The notes beneath the pieces were generated by a model, which was given only the letters and a program-made list of their open reading frames with translations, ran no database searches and was not told the origin of the DNA. Made by a program: the position numbers and the translations under genes. This document shows, one piece after another, positions 33,390 through 41,825 of a stretch of DNA of 64,000 nt. Every line of letters starts with the position of its first letter. The stretch's first letter is position 1. The DNA lies in NCBI GenBank assembly GCA_002783265.1, contig PFFG01000007.1:92052-156051 (forward strand), in the 5' to 3' direction. The DNA is from Candidatus Gracilibacteria bacterium CG17_big_fil_post_rev_8_21_14_2_50_48_13 (lineage in GTDB: Bacteria; Patescibacteriota; Gracilibacteria; 1-14-2-50-48-13).

Positions 33390-34398
33390 TCCATACGGAA
33401 AGGGCCTGTGCAAAATCATTGCTTCCTTTGGTGGCGTCCAAAACGCCTGATTTCGCTTTGCGATCGAGTGTGGCAAGAGCGTGGATCATGTAGCCCAAGT
33501 CCTCACGGCGGAGATGGCGCACAAGGGCGGAGGTTTTTTGAAACGCATAGGGTTTCATGCCCAAAGTAGATTCCACGACCTTTTGCCCCAGCTTAGCATC
33601 GAGCACGGTGCGCACGAGCATACATTGTTCGAGCTGCCAGACGAAGGCTCCTAAGAGTTTAAGGGGCTCTGCTCCACGCATAAGCGCGCGCTCTATGCGC
33701 TGTATTGATGTTTTTTTCTCGCCGGAAAAGACAAGCCGCAGGGTTTCAAAGACATCTTCCTCAAGGGCCATCGGGCAGAGAGCATCCACGACTTCGCGCG
33801 TTAGTTGTTCTTCTGCGGCATACTGACGAAGCATTTGCATATCCTGCGCAAGAGATTCCCGCCGAGAAGAGAGCACTTGAACCACGTAGGGCACATCCGC
33901 TGGAGCGAGAAGGCCAGCGAGTTCCATGGTCACCTGGGCGTGCACGTCCACTTCCTGCATCCAGTATTCTTCCGTGCGAAACTGTTTGTGCATCGTTTTA
34001 TACAGAGTTCTACGCTTATCTGGTTTTAGGGAAACGACCACCACAACGAGTTCCGGTGGCAACTGTAAAAGCGCCTCCACAATACGTTCCTCCCGCTTTG
34101 TCTGTGCTTCTTTTTGCTCTGTCGTCGACTTCGATGTTCCTTCTGATGAGGCGGGGAAACTACGAAGAATCAAAAGCCGCTTCTCTGCAAAAAGGCTGGG
34201 GGTCAGGAGATCTGTGGTGAAGGCAGCGGTTTTTGCATCCTCTGCCGTGACCTCCTTCGCATCATACTGTTCCACATTCATCGCCCCGTGCTTTTTGCTA
34301 AAAGCCTCTTCCCACCAACGCCTGCGCTGCAGAATACGTGCGCGGTCATCGCCTGTGAGAAAGACAACATTTTCCTTTGGTGTAATTTTTGAGGTCAT
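33358..34398 (-). CDS. holA: DNA polymerase III delta subunit
   Basis: The ATG at 34398 (MTSKITPKENVVFL) is preferred over 34425, giving 346 residues, the normal HolA length. The family pattern is visible: VVFLTGDDRARILQRRRWWEEAF at the N-terminus, then LLTPSLFAEKRLLILRSFP, VVVVSLKPDKRRTLYKTM, and the C-terminal helical domain (LKLLGAFVWQLEQCMLVRTV, AFQKTSALVRHLRREDLGYMI). HolA is the clamp-loader subunit that opens the beta sliding clamp. The N-terminal part of the gene contains the divergent lepB promoter, and its 3' end overlaps the Lgt-like gene. Confidence 0.92.
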   Translation of the reverse strand: MTSKITPKENVVFLTGDDRARILQRRRWWEEAFSKKHGAMNVEQYDAKEVTAEDAKTAAFTTDLLTPSLFAEKRLLILRSFPASSEGTSKSTTEQKEAQTKREERIVEALLQLPPELVVVVVSLKPDKRRTLYKTMHKQFRTEEYWMQEVDVHAQVTMELAGLLAPADVPYVVQVLSSRRESLAQDMQMLRQYAAEEQLTREVVDALCPMALEEDVFETLRLVFSGEKKTSIQRIERALMRGAEPLKLLGAFVWQLEQCMLVRTVLDAKLGQKVVESTLGMKPYAFQKTSALVRHLRREDLGYMIHALATLDRKAKSGVLDATKGSNDFAQALSVWITRAPAGASS

Positions 34399-34405
34399 GT
34401 ACAAT
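34377..34405 (+). promoter_or_regulatory. Promoter of lepB inside the start of holA
   Basis: TTGGTG (34377-34382), 17-nt spacer, TACAAT (34400-34405). The lepB ATG at 34431 would then have a leader of about 19 nt. The promoter overlaps the first codons of divergent holA. Confidence 0.5.
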
Positions 34406-34430
34406 TGGGCGGCAATATTACACACAATGT

Positions 34431-35165
34431 ATGGCTCTAAAATCCTTCAAACGCAAGCTCTTCCTCTTTGAAATGGGCGACATCGTCATCGATGTTCTGC
34501 TTATGGCCATTGCGGTTATCGGCCTGCAGTACTTTGTTGTCTCTGCCTTTGTGGTTTCAGGAGCCTCCATGGAAATCAATTTGCATGATCAGGAAATAGT
34601 GCTTGTGAACCGTATTGGACAGGGCAAGTATATTCTTCGCAACGAGCATCAGCTGGTTCGCGGTGATGTAATTGTGTTTCGACCACCCATTGAGACAGAT
34701 CAATACTACATAAAGCGCATCATAGGCTTACCCGGCGACCAGGTGCGCTTTGATAAAAACCAGATTTATGTGAATAATACACTTCTGGAAGAGCCCTATA
34801 CGAATTGCGCACGCAACGAGAGCCTCGCTGAGTTTCCCAGCTCAAACCCGTCTCCTTGTACCTACGACATCGTCAACGGGAAAACCTTCCAGGTACCCGA
34901 TCATCATTATTTCGTAATGGGTGACAATCGCATGCGCTCCGATGATTCACGCACCTGTTTCATGTCTGCCAACACAACGCAGTGCCCAGAAACTGAAACC
35001 ACGCACTTTGTTCCCTTTGATAACATTGTGGGCAAAGCATGGTTCGTACTTTGGCCTTGGAATCAGACCGCTGCACACACGCACAACACAAATTTCTTCC
35101 AAAAACTCTGGCCACTCGATAATATCCGCTCCATTGAACGCTATGACCCTCTCCATTCCAGCTAA
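34431..35165 (+). CDS. lepB: Signal peptidase I
   Basis: Read from the ATG at 34431 (244 residues). One N-terminal membrane helix (IDVLLMAIAVIGLQYFVVSAF), then the catalytic serine in SGASMEINL (Ser46), the general base Lys95 in QYYIKRIIGLPGD, and the C-terminal box MGDNRMRSDDSR (about 163-174). The enzyme cleaves signal peptides on the outer face of the membrane. Insertions around residues 125-150 and 175-190 contain cysteine pairs, unusual for compact LepB proteins. The longer open frame from 34389 is rejected because it overlaps the promoter. It overlaps folD by 23 bp. Confidence 0.95.
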   Translation: MALKSFKRKLFLFEMGDIVIDVLLMAIAVIGLQYFVVSAFVVSGASMEINLHDQEIVLVNRIGQGKYILRNEHQLVRGDVIVFRPPIETDQYYIKRIIGLPGDQVRFDKNQIYVNNTLLEEPYTNCARNESLAEFPSSNPSPCTYDIVNGKTFQVPDHHYFVMGDNRMRSDDSRTCFMSANTTQCPETETTHFVPFDNIVGKAWFVLWPWNQTAAHTHNTNFFQKLWPLDNIRSIERYDPLHSS

Positions 35166-36006
35166 CAGGCAGTTGCGAGGCGTCCCTGTTGCTCGTACAA
35201 TCGAAACGGAGCTCGCAGCAAAGGTGCAGCAGTTTCCTACCATTCCCAAGTTGGTCATTCTTCTTGTTGGCGACAATTCTGCCTCTATGACCTATGTCCA
35301 GAAAAAGAAGGAAGCAGCACTGCGCGTCGGTATTCAAACGGACATTCGCACCTTTGCAACTTCCGTCACAACAGAGAAATTGCTTGAGGAAATTCAGGAC
35401 CTGAATCAAGACCCGGAGGTCACCGGCTACATCGTGCAGCTTCCTCTGCCGGACCATATCGCGCTTCCCAAACTCGTAGCAGAAATGGCTCCCCTGAAGG
35501 ATGTCGATGGTTTTACGACGCAAAACGCGGGTGCACTCTTTCTTGGAAACTCCACCGACTATCTACCGCCTGCAACCTCTCGCGGCGTCCTCGAACTGCT
35601 TCTCGCCTACGGTATTGCGCTCGAGGGGCAGCATGTCGTGATGGTCGGTCGCAGCAATCTGGTAGGGAAACCCCTCGCCCTCGAACTCCTCGGACAAAAC
35701 GCCACGGTGACCCTTTGTCATTCAAAAACAAAACATCTCGCAGAATTCACCAGACAGGCAGATATTCTTGTCAGTGCCGTGGGCAAAATGCATCTCATCA
35801 CTGCAGAAATGGTGCGTGATGGTGCAGTTATGATCGACGTCGGCTTTCACAAAACCCCGGAGGGACTTTTTGGTGACATCCATCCCCGTGCACTGGAAAA
35901 AGCCTCGGCGTACGCACCCGTACCCGGTGGTGTGGGCGCTGTCACCGTCGCTTCCCTGCTACAAAATGTTGTCTCGGCCTACACCCTTGCGCATCTTTCT
36001 CTATGA
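35143..36006 (+). CDS. folD: Bifunctional methylenetetrahydrofolate dehydrogenase/cyclohydrolase
   Basis: I start this at the ATG at 35143 inside the end of lepB, which gives 287 residues, the usual FolD length; the longer frame upstream is a shadow of lepB. Signatures present: TYVQKKKEAALRVGI (catalytic Tyr and Lys), YIVQLPLPDH, KDVDGF, VVMVGRSNLVGKPLALELL (NADP-binding region) and PVPGGVGAVTVA. The enzyme interconverts 5,10-methylene- and 10-formyl-tetrahydrofolate in the cytoplasm. It shares ATGA with the following PH-domain gene, so three genes (lepB, folD, PH) form a translationally coupled unit. Confidence 0.96.
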   Translation: MTLSIPANRQLRGVPVARTIETELAAKVQQFPTIPKLVILLVGDNSASMTYVQKKKEAALRVGIQTDIRTFATSVTTEKLLEEIQDLNQDPEVTGYIVQLPLPDHIALPKLVAEMAPLKDVDGFTTQNAGALFLGNSTDYLPPATSRGVLELLLAYGIALEGQHVVMVGRSNLVGKPLALELLGQNATVTLCHSKTKHLAEFTRQADILVSAVGKMHLITAEMVRDGAVMIDVGFHKTPEGLFGDIHPRALEKASAYAPVPGGVGAVTVASLLQNVVSAYTLAHLSL

Positions 36007-36611
36007 TTCACAAATCCTTTCTCGGTACTGCCATCTTCAAAAAATACGTCGAGCCTGGTGAATCTGTGCTGTTTATCGCGCACCAGCACGGTATTGTGCT
36101 CTATTGGGACGTTCTGCAAATGCTCGTGTTTGCCATTGGACTTCCCATGTTCATTGTCTCCTCAAACCCGGAGCTCTACCCAGTTGCAATCCTTATCGCC
36201 TTGTTTTTTGGCCTGCGGTTTCTCAATAAATTTGCCCTGTGGTTTTTTGATTGCTGGGTGTTTACCGACCGGGGTATTATCGATATTCGCTGGAAAAGTA
36301 TTTTTAAGCGAGACACCATTAATGTCGACTACCGGCACACTGAAGGTATTTCTGTACGTGTTCGCGGTTTCTGGCAAACCATCTTTCGCATGGGCGACAT
36401 GACGCTTGATCGCGATAGTACGACGGCAATCATGAACCTGCACAACGCGGCGCACCCCAATAAGGTCCAAGACCGATACATGGCAGCAAAAGCCCAGGCG
36501 CTTATTGGATCCAACACCATGGGCAGCAGCACAGCAAAAATTAAGGATATCCTTTCTGAGATGATCCGCGACTACGCAGAGCAAAAGGGCATTAGTGTCC
36601 ACGACGACTAA
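36003..36611 (+). CDS. Membrane protein with bacterial PH (bPH2-like) domain
   Basis: A 202-residue protein. Two hydrophobic segments (about residues 35-52, VLQMLVFAIGLPMFIV, and 58-78, YPVAILIALFFGLRF) precede a PH-like domain: WVFTDRGIIDIRWKSIFKRDTINVDY (about 87-112) and ISVRVRGFWQTIFRMGDMTL (about 117-136), the beta pattern of the bPH2/DUF304 type. Such proteins are peripheral or integral membrane proteins of mostly unknown role. Translation is coupled to folD (ATGA). It converges with the methyltransferase gene at 36608, with a 4-bp overlap. Confidence 0.88.
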   Translation: MIHKSFLGTAIFKKYVEPGESVLFIAHQHGIVLYWDVLQMLVFAIGLPMFIVSSNPELYPVAILIALFFGLRFLNKFALWFFDCWVFTDRGIIDIRWKSIFKRDTINVDYRHTEGISVRVRGFWQTIFRMGDMTLDRDSTTAIMNLHNAAHPNKVQDRYMAAKAQALIGSNTMGSSTAKIKDILSEMIRDYAEQKGISVHDD

Positions 36612-37252
36612 AGCGGCCTCTGTACCCGGATCAGTGTCGCATAGTGATCCGCTCCTTCCTTGTGCTCGTCAATCATGACATCGGAAAATCCTGCCTCTTC
36701 CAAAGCGGCAATGATTTTGTTATCCGCGTGAATGTACGATTCTATAAAAATCGTGCGTCCATCCGGTAAATAGAGTTTTGGCGCGCGACGTTGTGGCAGG
36801 TTCACCACATAGACGAAGCCGCCCGGTTTCGTTATACGAAACATTTCCTGCATGGCATGGGGTATCATTTTCTGCGGAATGTGCACCAGAACCATGGAGC
36901 ATATGACCACATCAAAACTTTCCCAGTCGAAGGGCAGTTCCTCCAGCAAATCTCCCTGCACAAGCTCTCTATAGGCACCCGTTTTCGCAGCAACTTCCAA
37001 CATACCGGGTGCAAGATCACAGCCAACCACATGATCCGCAAGCCGTTTCTGAAACAGGGGAGCAAGACGACCCGTACCACAACCAAGATCGAGAACTGAA
37101 AGCCCCGTAAGAAGGCGCAGAGCGCGCATGAGCATCTTTAAATCAAACCGGTCGAGCTTTTTTTCATCATGCACATAAGCGGAGGCGTATGCATCATACC
37201 CCTCCGCCGCTGACATTTCGTGTTCTTCAGGAGATTTCCCCTTATAGGTCAT
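36608..37252 (-). CDS. Class I S-adenosylmethionine methyltransferase
   Basis: A 214-residue methyltransferase. Motif I VLDLGCGTGRLAPLF (about 55-69), the acidic end of beta-2 in VGCDLAPGMLEVA (about 78-90), and post-I VQGDLLEELPFDWESFDVVICSMVLVHI (in shorter pieces, around 98-125) place it in the UbiE/COQ5-like group; FRITKPGGFVYVVNLP is motif III. The substrate is unknown: quinone, lipid and small-molecule methylation are all possible. It begins on the stop of tig with a one-base overlap, so it is likely co-expressed with trigger factor, without an evident functional reason. Confidence 0.9.
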   Translation of the reverse strand: MTYKGKSPEEHEMSAAEGYDAYASAYVHDEKKLDRFDLKMLMRALRLLTGLSVLDLGCGTGRLAPLFQKRLADHVVGCDLAPGMLEVAAKTGAYRELVQGDLLEELPFDWESFDVVICSMVLVHIPQKMIPHAMQEMFRITKPGGFVYVVNLPQRRAPKLYLPDGRTIFIESYIHADNKIIAALEEAGFSDVMIDEHKEGADHYATLIRVQRPL

Positions 37253-38541
37253 TATCCAAGCAAGTCATCGAAAAACTTCGTAATCTTGATTTGTGCAGAG
37301 AAAGCATCGCGCGCCTTTGCCTTGTCTGCATACATTGTGCGGACCTGCTGCTTGTATTCCTCTTTTTCAAACCGACCTGCAATCTTCTCAATCTCCGCAT
37401 CGAGATCCGCATCGGAAATCTCAATATCCGCCTGCTTCAGAAGCTCTGAAAGTACAAGGCGCTTCTTCGCACGCTCCTCCGCCTCTGGGTGGAAATCATC
37501 ATGCAAACTGTGTTCCGTCTTTCCTAAGTGTGCAAGATAATCCTCAAAGCGCATTCCCTGCCCCGTCACACGCGTCTTCATTTCCTGGACCATGTGATCA
37601 AGCTCCTGGTGCACAATGCTGTGTGGCAATTCAAACGTCACATATTTTTTTGCCGCTTCACCGAGGAAGGCATCTTCACGACGAGCGCGCTCTTGCTCCG
37701 CCTTTTCCTTTTCCAGCATTTCTCGAACACTGAGCTTGAAGGCGTCAAAATTCATTTTCTTCCCACGAAGCTTTTCAATAAAGTCCTCAGTGAACTCAGG
37801 CGCAACGGCCTTCTCCACCTTGAGCACCTCCACATGGAATTTCACTTCCTTGTTCTTAAAAGGCTCATGGTGATAATCCTTTGGGAAGGTGATGAGGAAA
37901 TCCTTTGCATCCCCCTTCTTCATTCCCACGAGATTCTCCTCAAATCCTGGGATAAACATGTTATCGCCAAGAACGAGTGGCTGGTCCTTCCCGTCTGTAT
38001 TGGGAAGCGGCGCATTATCCTTCGGGTCCATGCCTGCAAAATTAATAGTCGCCCGGTCTCCCATAACCGCAGCAACATCCGCCTCTTCGTAGGTGGTAAA
38101 TCGCTTTGTTGTATCGCGAATCACTTCTTCTACCTCTTCGTCTTTGACAGAAATATCCTGCTTGTCGATTTTGATCTTCTTGTAGTCCTTGTCGAGGGCA
38201 AGCTTCGGCAGCACTGCAACCTTCAGTGTAAAGGTCAGGGGATCCTCGGAAGTAATATCCAAATCCGTGGGCTGATCTACCACAGGCAAATCCTTCTCTT
38301 CCAGGGCCGCGCGATATGCATCGTTGATGGCCTCCATTTGTGCCTGCCCTTTCAAATAGTCTTCTCCTACTTTCGCAATAAGCACCTTCTCAGGCACATG
38401 TCCCTTGCGAAATCCATCGATGGTCACTTCCTTCGAAACACGATCTACCGCTTTCTTGCGGCTCGCAGCCAAAATTTCATCGGATACAGTAATGGTCACT
38501 TGAACCTGTGACGCAGAGAGTTCTTTGATGTCGATCTTCAT
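37252..38541 (-). CDS. tig: Trigger factor, ribosome-bound chaperone
   Basis: A 429-residue peptidyl-prolyl isomerase chaperone of normal length. The ribosome-docking signature GFRKGHVPEKVL lies near residues 43-54. The FKBP-type PPIase domain (about 165-250: GDRATINFAGMDPKDNAPLP, QPLVLGDNMFIPGFEENLVG, KKGDAKDFLITFPKDYH) and the helical C-terminal chaperone arms follow. Trigger factor shields nascent chains at the exit tunnel. It has its own weak promoter overlapping an upstream terminator hairpin. Confidence 0.97.
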   Translation of the reverse strand: MKIDIKELSASQVQVTITVSDEILAASRKKAVDRVSKEVTIDGFRKGHVPEKVLIAKVGEDYLKGQAQMEAINDAYRAALEEKDLPVVDQPTDLDITSEDPLTFTLKVAVLPKLALDKDYKKIKIDKQDISVKDEEVEEVIRDTTKRFTTYEEADVAAVMGDRATINFAGMDPKDNAPLPNTDGKDQPLVLGDNMFIPGFEENLVGMKKGDAKDFLITFPKDYHHEPFKNKEVKFHVEVLKVEKAVAPEFTEDFIEKLRGKKMNFDAFKLSVREMLEKEKAEQERARREDAFLGEAAKKYVTFELPHSIVHQELDHMVQEMKTRVTGQGMRFEDYLAHLGKTEHSLHDDFHPEAEERAKKRLVLSELLKQADIEISDADLDAEIEKIAGRFEKEEYKQQVRTMYADKAKARDAFSAQIKITKFFDDLLG

Positions 38542-38555
38542 GAAGCACCAGCATT

Positions 38556-38584
38556 AAAAAAGTACAGGCGCCATTTTGGCCTGT
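38556..38584 (-). terminator. Terminator of the LigB-like gene or attenuator in the tig leader
   Basis: On the minus strand ACAGGC (38579-38584) pairs with GCCTGT (38564-38569), followed by AC and six T. It lies between the LigB-like stop and tig and overlaps the candidate tig promoter, so it could terminate the upstream message or modulate tig. Confidence 0.55.
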
Positions 38585-38601
38585 CTGGCGCATAAAGTCA
38601 A
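38573..38601 (-). promoter_or_regulatory. Candidate tig promoter
   Basis: On the minus strand TTGACT (38596-38601), 17-nt spacer, CAAAAT (38573-38578). Confidence 0.4.
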
Positions 38602-38610
38602 ACCTTTCGG

Positions 38611-39351
38611 CTACCCGAGGGCGCGCCGAACATAGCCAACAGTGAAGGATCGCCCTTCAAAATCCTCCTGCCCGAGCACCTTTATGGGGTCTGCCTTCTC
38701 CCAGGTAGAAAGAACACCATAACCAATAGGACAGAGGTTGGTCAGCGTGCCGTCAAAGACTGTGTCGCTAGTCCAGGTCGAACCATTCTCTATGGTTGTT
38801 CCCGCAAGAGACGATCCACACAAAATCACTGCGGATGTGACATTTTCCTGCACATTTAACAGTTCGCCAATGGCGCGGCCCACTGCACGATGTTTTTCCG
38901 TTGAAAGGTCCGAAGGCCCCACGAGAGCGATTTGCGGCAAAAAACCAATACTGCTGCAGTAAAACAAAAAAGAAAGCAGACCATTATCGATGGCAATGGC
39001 ATCGGATTCCTGCACGTAGGCTTCCGCTGGAACCTTTTTATCAGAAATCATGAGTTCAAGGGGCGTGTAGAGCTCCAGGGCTCCGGGAAACTGCAGATGA
39101 ATCTCCCGATCCGGATGGGTATTCGACCCAAAAAACCGGACATATTCCCGTCCTTTCCCCAAAAGAACACGATGATGCAACATGGGCAGACCTGCACTCA
39201 CACACACCAGCAAATCGGTTTTTTCCGCATGCAATTTGAGGGCAAGCTTCATCATTCCATTCACACTCTGCTCTACTTCGCGAATATGGTCTCCACCAAT
39301 ATCAGGAATACACACCGGGTGGTCAGGAACGAGGGCAACAGTTGTTAACAT
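38611..39351 (-). CDS. LigB/MEMO-like class III extradiol dioxygenase fold protein
   Basis: A 246-residue protein. The N-terminal VPDHPVCIPDIGGDHIREVEQ and the following KTDLLVCVSAGLPML have the layout of the LigB superfamily (a first-strand histidine, then strand ending in a polar S-x-G/H). The group also contains MEMO proteins and AmmeMemoRadiSam system protein B. No AMMECR1 or radical-SAM partner is in the window. The catalytic role is therefore uncertain; many members are of unknown function. It follows manB by 9 nt in the same direction and probably shares its promoter. Confidence 0.7.
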   Translation of the reverse strand: MLTTVALVPDHPVCIPDIGGDHIREVEQSVNGMMKLALKLHAEKTDLLVCVSAGLPMLHHRVLLGKGREYVRFFGSNTHPDREIHLQFPGALELYTPLELMISDKKVPAEAYVQESDAIAIDNGLLSFLFYCSSIGFLPQIALVGPSDLSTEKHRAVGRAIGELLNVQENVTSAVILCGSSLAGTTIENGSTWTSDTVFDGTLTNLCPIGYGVLSTWEKADPIKVLGQEDFEGRSFTVGYVRRALG

Positions 39352-39360
39352 ATAATGGTG

Positions 39361-40716
39361 TTAGGCTTCTATAAGTGCACGCACCTCCGCAAGTCGCTGA
39401 GATAAAATTTCCTTTGAATCGGCTTCCATATTGAGGCGCAAGAGGGGCTCCGTATTACTCACACGAATACTGAACCAGTAGCCATCGCCCTGAATATTGA
39501 CGCCATCAATGGTTTCCTGCGGGTGATCTGCATAGTGTTCTTGCAAAAACTTCGCCTTTGCAGCCACGTCAGAAAGTCGGAAATTGATTTCTCCGGATTG
39601 TACGGTGCGGTCAAAGGCTTTCGTCGCCTCGGATAAGGTTTTTCCCTCCATGGATAAATAGGACATGACCATGAGTGCCGCTATGATGCCACTATCCGCA
39701 TTCCAAAAATCGCGAAAATAGTAATGGGCGGAATGTTCCCCCGCAAAAACAGCGCCGTATTCCTTCATGGCCTTTTTGATAAAGGTATGGCCCGAGCGAA
39801 TCATACGCGCCGTACCTCCAAGGCTCTCGATCGTCTCCTTGGCTGCTTTCCCCATCACCGCATTATACAAAATAGTCTGGTGAGGATCCTTCGTCAGAAA
39901 CATGGTTGCAATCATACAGGTCGTGAGTGTACCGCTCACTGTTTCGAACTGATCATTCACCAAAATACAGCGGTCTGCGTCCCCATCGAAGGCAAGCCCA
40001 ATATCTGCCCCCTCCTGCTCCATTCGTCCCTTGAGATCCACAAGATTCAGTTCATCCAAAGGGTTCGCCGGGTGATTTGGGAAATTCCCGTCGGGATCAA
40101 AGTACATGGGAATCAGCGTCATTTGCGGGAGTCGAGCAAAGAGCGCTTCCACAACAGGTCCTGCCATACCATTTCCCGCATCCACCACTACCTTCATTGG
40201 GCGAAGGAGCGACGTATCCACATATTTTAGGAGGTAAGATACCCAGTCGTCCAGAATATCTTTTGCTTTAACGCTACCAGGCGTCGATGCCTTTTCGCCA
40301 AGATCACCCTCTGCAAGGCGTTCCTTAATGGTCCCATTACCGTTGTCCATGCCAATGGGTTCTGCATCCGTAAGACAGGATTTTATTCCATTGTATTCCT
40401 TTGGATTATGGCTTGCCGTCAGCATGATCCCCGCATCCACATCATACGTGCCCGTAGCGAAATAGAGCATGTCCGTTGATACCATACCAAGATCCAGCAC
40501 ATCAGCACCTGCCTCCGTGAGACCGCGCACAATGGCATCATGAAGCCACGTACCACTTGTGCGCATATCGCGCCCCAGTGCCACCGTCTTCACTCCGTGC
40601 ACCTGCACAAAACACCGGCCAAAAGCATAGCCAAAGTCTTCAGAAAGTTCCGTTTCCGCGAGACCCCGAATATCATAGGCCTTAAAAATACTGTCCAATA
40701 TTGCGCGATCAATCAT
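39361..40716 (-). CDS. manB: Phosphomannomutase/phosphoglucomutase
   Basis: A 451-residue alpha-D-phosphohexomutase. The phosphoserine loop ITASHNPKEYNGIKSC is present as LTASHNPKEYNGIK (about 98-111), the metal loop as FDGDADRCI (about 243-251), the sugar loop as GEHSAHYYF (about 320-328) and the phosphate loop as RVSNTEPLLRLN near the C-terminus. The enzyme interconverts hexose 1- and 6-phosphates, feeding nucleotide-sugar synthesis (RmlA and WecB lie further along the window). It has a strong promoter and an operator-like inverted repeat. Confidence 0.95.
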   Translation of the reverse strand: MIDRAILDSIFKAYDIRGLAETELSEDFGYAFGRCFVQVHGVKTVALGRDMRTSGTWLHDAIVRGLTEAGADVLDLGMVSTDMLYFATGTYDVDAGIMLTASHNPKEYNGIKSCLTDAEPIGMDNGNGTIKERLAEGDLGEKASTPGSVKAKDILDDWVSYLLKYVDTSLLRPMKVVVDAGNGMAGPVVEALFARLPQMTLIPMYFDPDGNFPNHPANPLDELNLVDLKGRMEQEGADIGLAFDGDADRCILVNDQFETVSGTLTTCMIATMFLTKDPHQTILYNAVMGKAAKETIESLGGTARMIRSGHTFIKKAMKEYGAVFAGEHSAHYYFRDFWNADSGIIAALMVMSYLSMEGKTLSEATKAFDRTVQSGEINFRLSDVAAKAKFLQEHYADHPQETIDGVNIQGDGYWFSIRVSNTEPLLRLNMEADSKEILSQRLAEVRALIEA

Positions 40717-40724
40717 ACGTTGCC

Positions 40725-40739
40725 GTGATCATATATCAC
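40725..40739. promoter_or_regulatory. Inverted repeat at the manB transcription start
   Basis: GTGAT CATAT ATCAC: five-base-pair arms around a 5-nt centre, placed just downstream of the manB -10 and overlapping the expected start site; a candidate operator. Confidence 0.4.
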
Positions 40740-40743
40740 AGGC

Positions 40744-40771
40744 AGTATACCGTGCGGCCCTCGTATGACAA
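40744..40771 (-). promoter_or_regulatory. Promoter of the manB operon
   Basis: On the minus strand TTGTCA (40766-40771), 16-nt spacer, TATACT (40744-40749). Confidence 0.65.
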
Positions 40772-40802
40772 CGGAATTGGCAGACGCACTATTGCGTCCT
40801 GT

Positions 40803-41783
40803 CTATTTGCCGCTTTTTAAGCGGGTTTTAAAAGTATCGACCAGTTTCAGCGGCTTCGGATCAACACCATAGTGTTCCGCCAGATAGTAGGAACTGAAAT
40901 AGGCCTGCACAAGAGTGTAGTAAATTTCCTCGAGCCAGGAATTCCCCTCCACATGGAGCTCCACAAAAGGGATATCACACTCCTCGGTCAGGAGCTCGCG
41001 CATAACATCCATCCGCTCCTGTATGCGGGCAATATCGTACTTGCTGCGCAGGTACACTATCACCGGCTTCATAATCATTTTGGTATACCCCACCATTTCG
41101 TTGTGATTGACCTCTGGGAAGGCACCGTAAAAACTTTGGACCTTCGCATTTTCGTTCATATGAATTTTAAACAACCGCGCCTGTGCCTGCATCTGCGTAC
41201 TTGCGTAAAAAATCGGCACACGATTTTCCAGCTTTTTTGCGAGCAGTTTTGCTTCCTCCTCAAACCCTTTTATGGAATTTTCCATAAATAAAACGGTATT
41301 CGCGACGATACTTTCCTGGTCGGGAATGAGTCCCGTCTGTTCCATAATACCTAGGAGAACACCTAAACCGGAGCCAATGCCACACCTTGGGTGCTCCGTT
41401 TGCGGCAAGCGATAAAAGGGAAAAGAGCAGTCCTTGGCAATCTGTTCCAGCTCGCCCCCATGCGCGACAACCACAATGGGAATACGCTGCAGTAAATGGA
41501 CCTGCTGCAGAGCACGAATGGTTTCTTCCGTATTTCCTGAATAGGAGAAGGCGACAAAGAGCGTTCCGTCCGTCAGCATGCCATTCGGAACCTCGTAGTC
41601 TTGAATAATGTCGATGGAGACCTCCTCCCGCACGTACTCTTTTATGAGCGACGCGGCAATGCTACTCCCACCCATACCCGCAAATACCACATGGCGAAAC
41701 TCCCCTTCAGGAATTTTCGTCGCCCGACCGATCAAAAGCCCCTCCTGTAACTGGTGATGTGAAGTTCGTATGGCGTGCAACAT
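40803..41783 (-). CDS. Bifunctional phosphoglucose/phosphomannose isomerase (SIS domains)
   Basis: A 326-residue sugar isomerase. The first SIS domain shows VFAGMGGSSIAASLIKEYV (about 32-50) and VAFSYSGNTEETIRAL (about 75-90); the C-terminal half carries the family-specific ending (VQAYFSSYYLAEHYGVDPKP). The enzyme family interconverts fructose 6-phosphate with glucose 6-phosphate and mannose 6-phosphate. It is upstream of manB in the same orientation, and the two form a short route from fructose 6-phosphate to hexose 1-phosphates. Confidence 0.93.
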   Translation of the reverse strand: MLHAIRTSHHQLQEGLLIGRATKIPEGEFRHVVFAGMGGSSIAASLIKEYVREEVSIDIIQDYEVPNGMLTDGTLFVAFSYSGNTEETIRALQQVHLLQRIPIVVVAHGGELEQIAKDCSFPFYRLPQTEHPRCGIGSGLGVLLGIMEQTGLIPDQESIVANTVLFMENSIKGFEEEAKLLAKKLENRVPIFYASTQMQAQARLFKIHMNENAKVQSFYGAFPEVNHNEMVGYTKMIMKPVIVYLRSKYDIARIQERMDVMRELLTEECDIPFVELHVEGNSWLEEIYYTLVQAYFSSYYLAEHYGVDPKPLKLVDTFKTRLKSGK

Positions 41784-41825
41784 AGGACTGCAAAGAAAAT
41801 GAAAACATGCTCATTGTATCATACA

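Noticed and set aside
37528..38511. 327-codon open frame on the plus strand
   Set aside because: Fully antisense to tig, with no start signals and no family resemblance.
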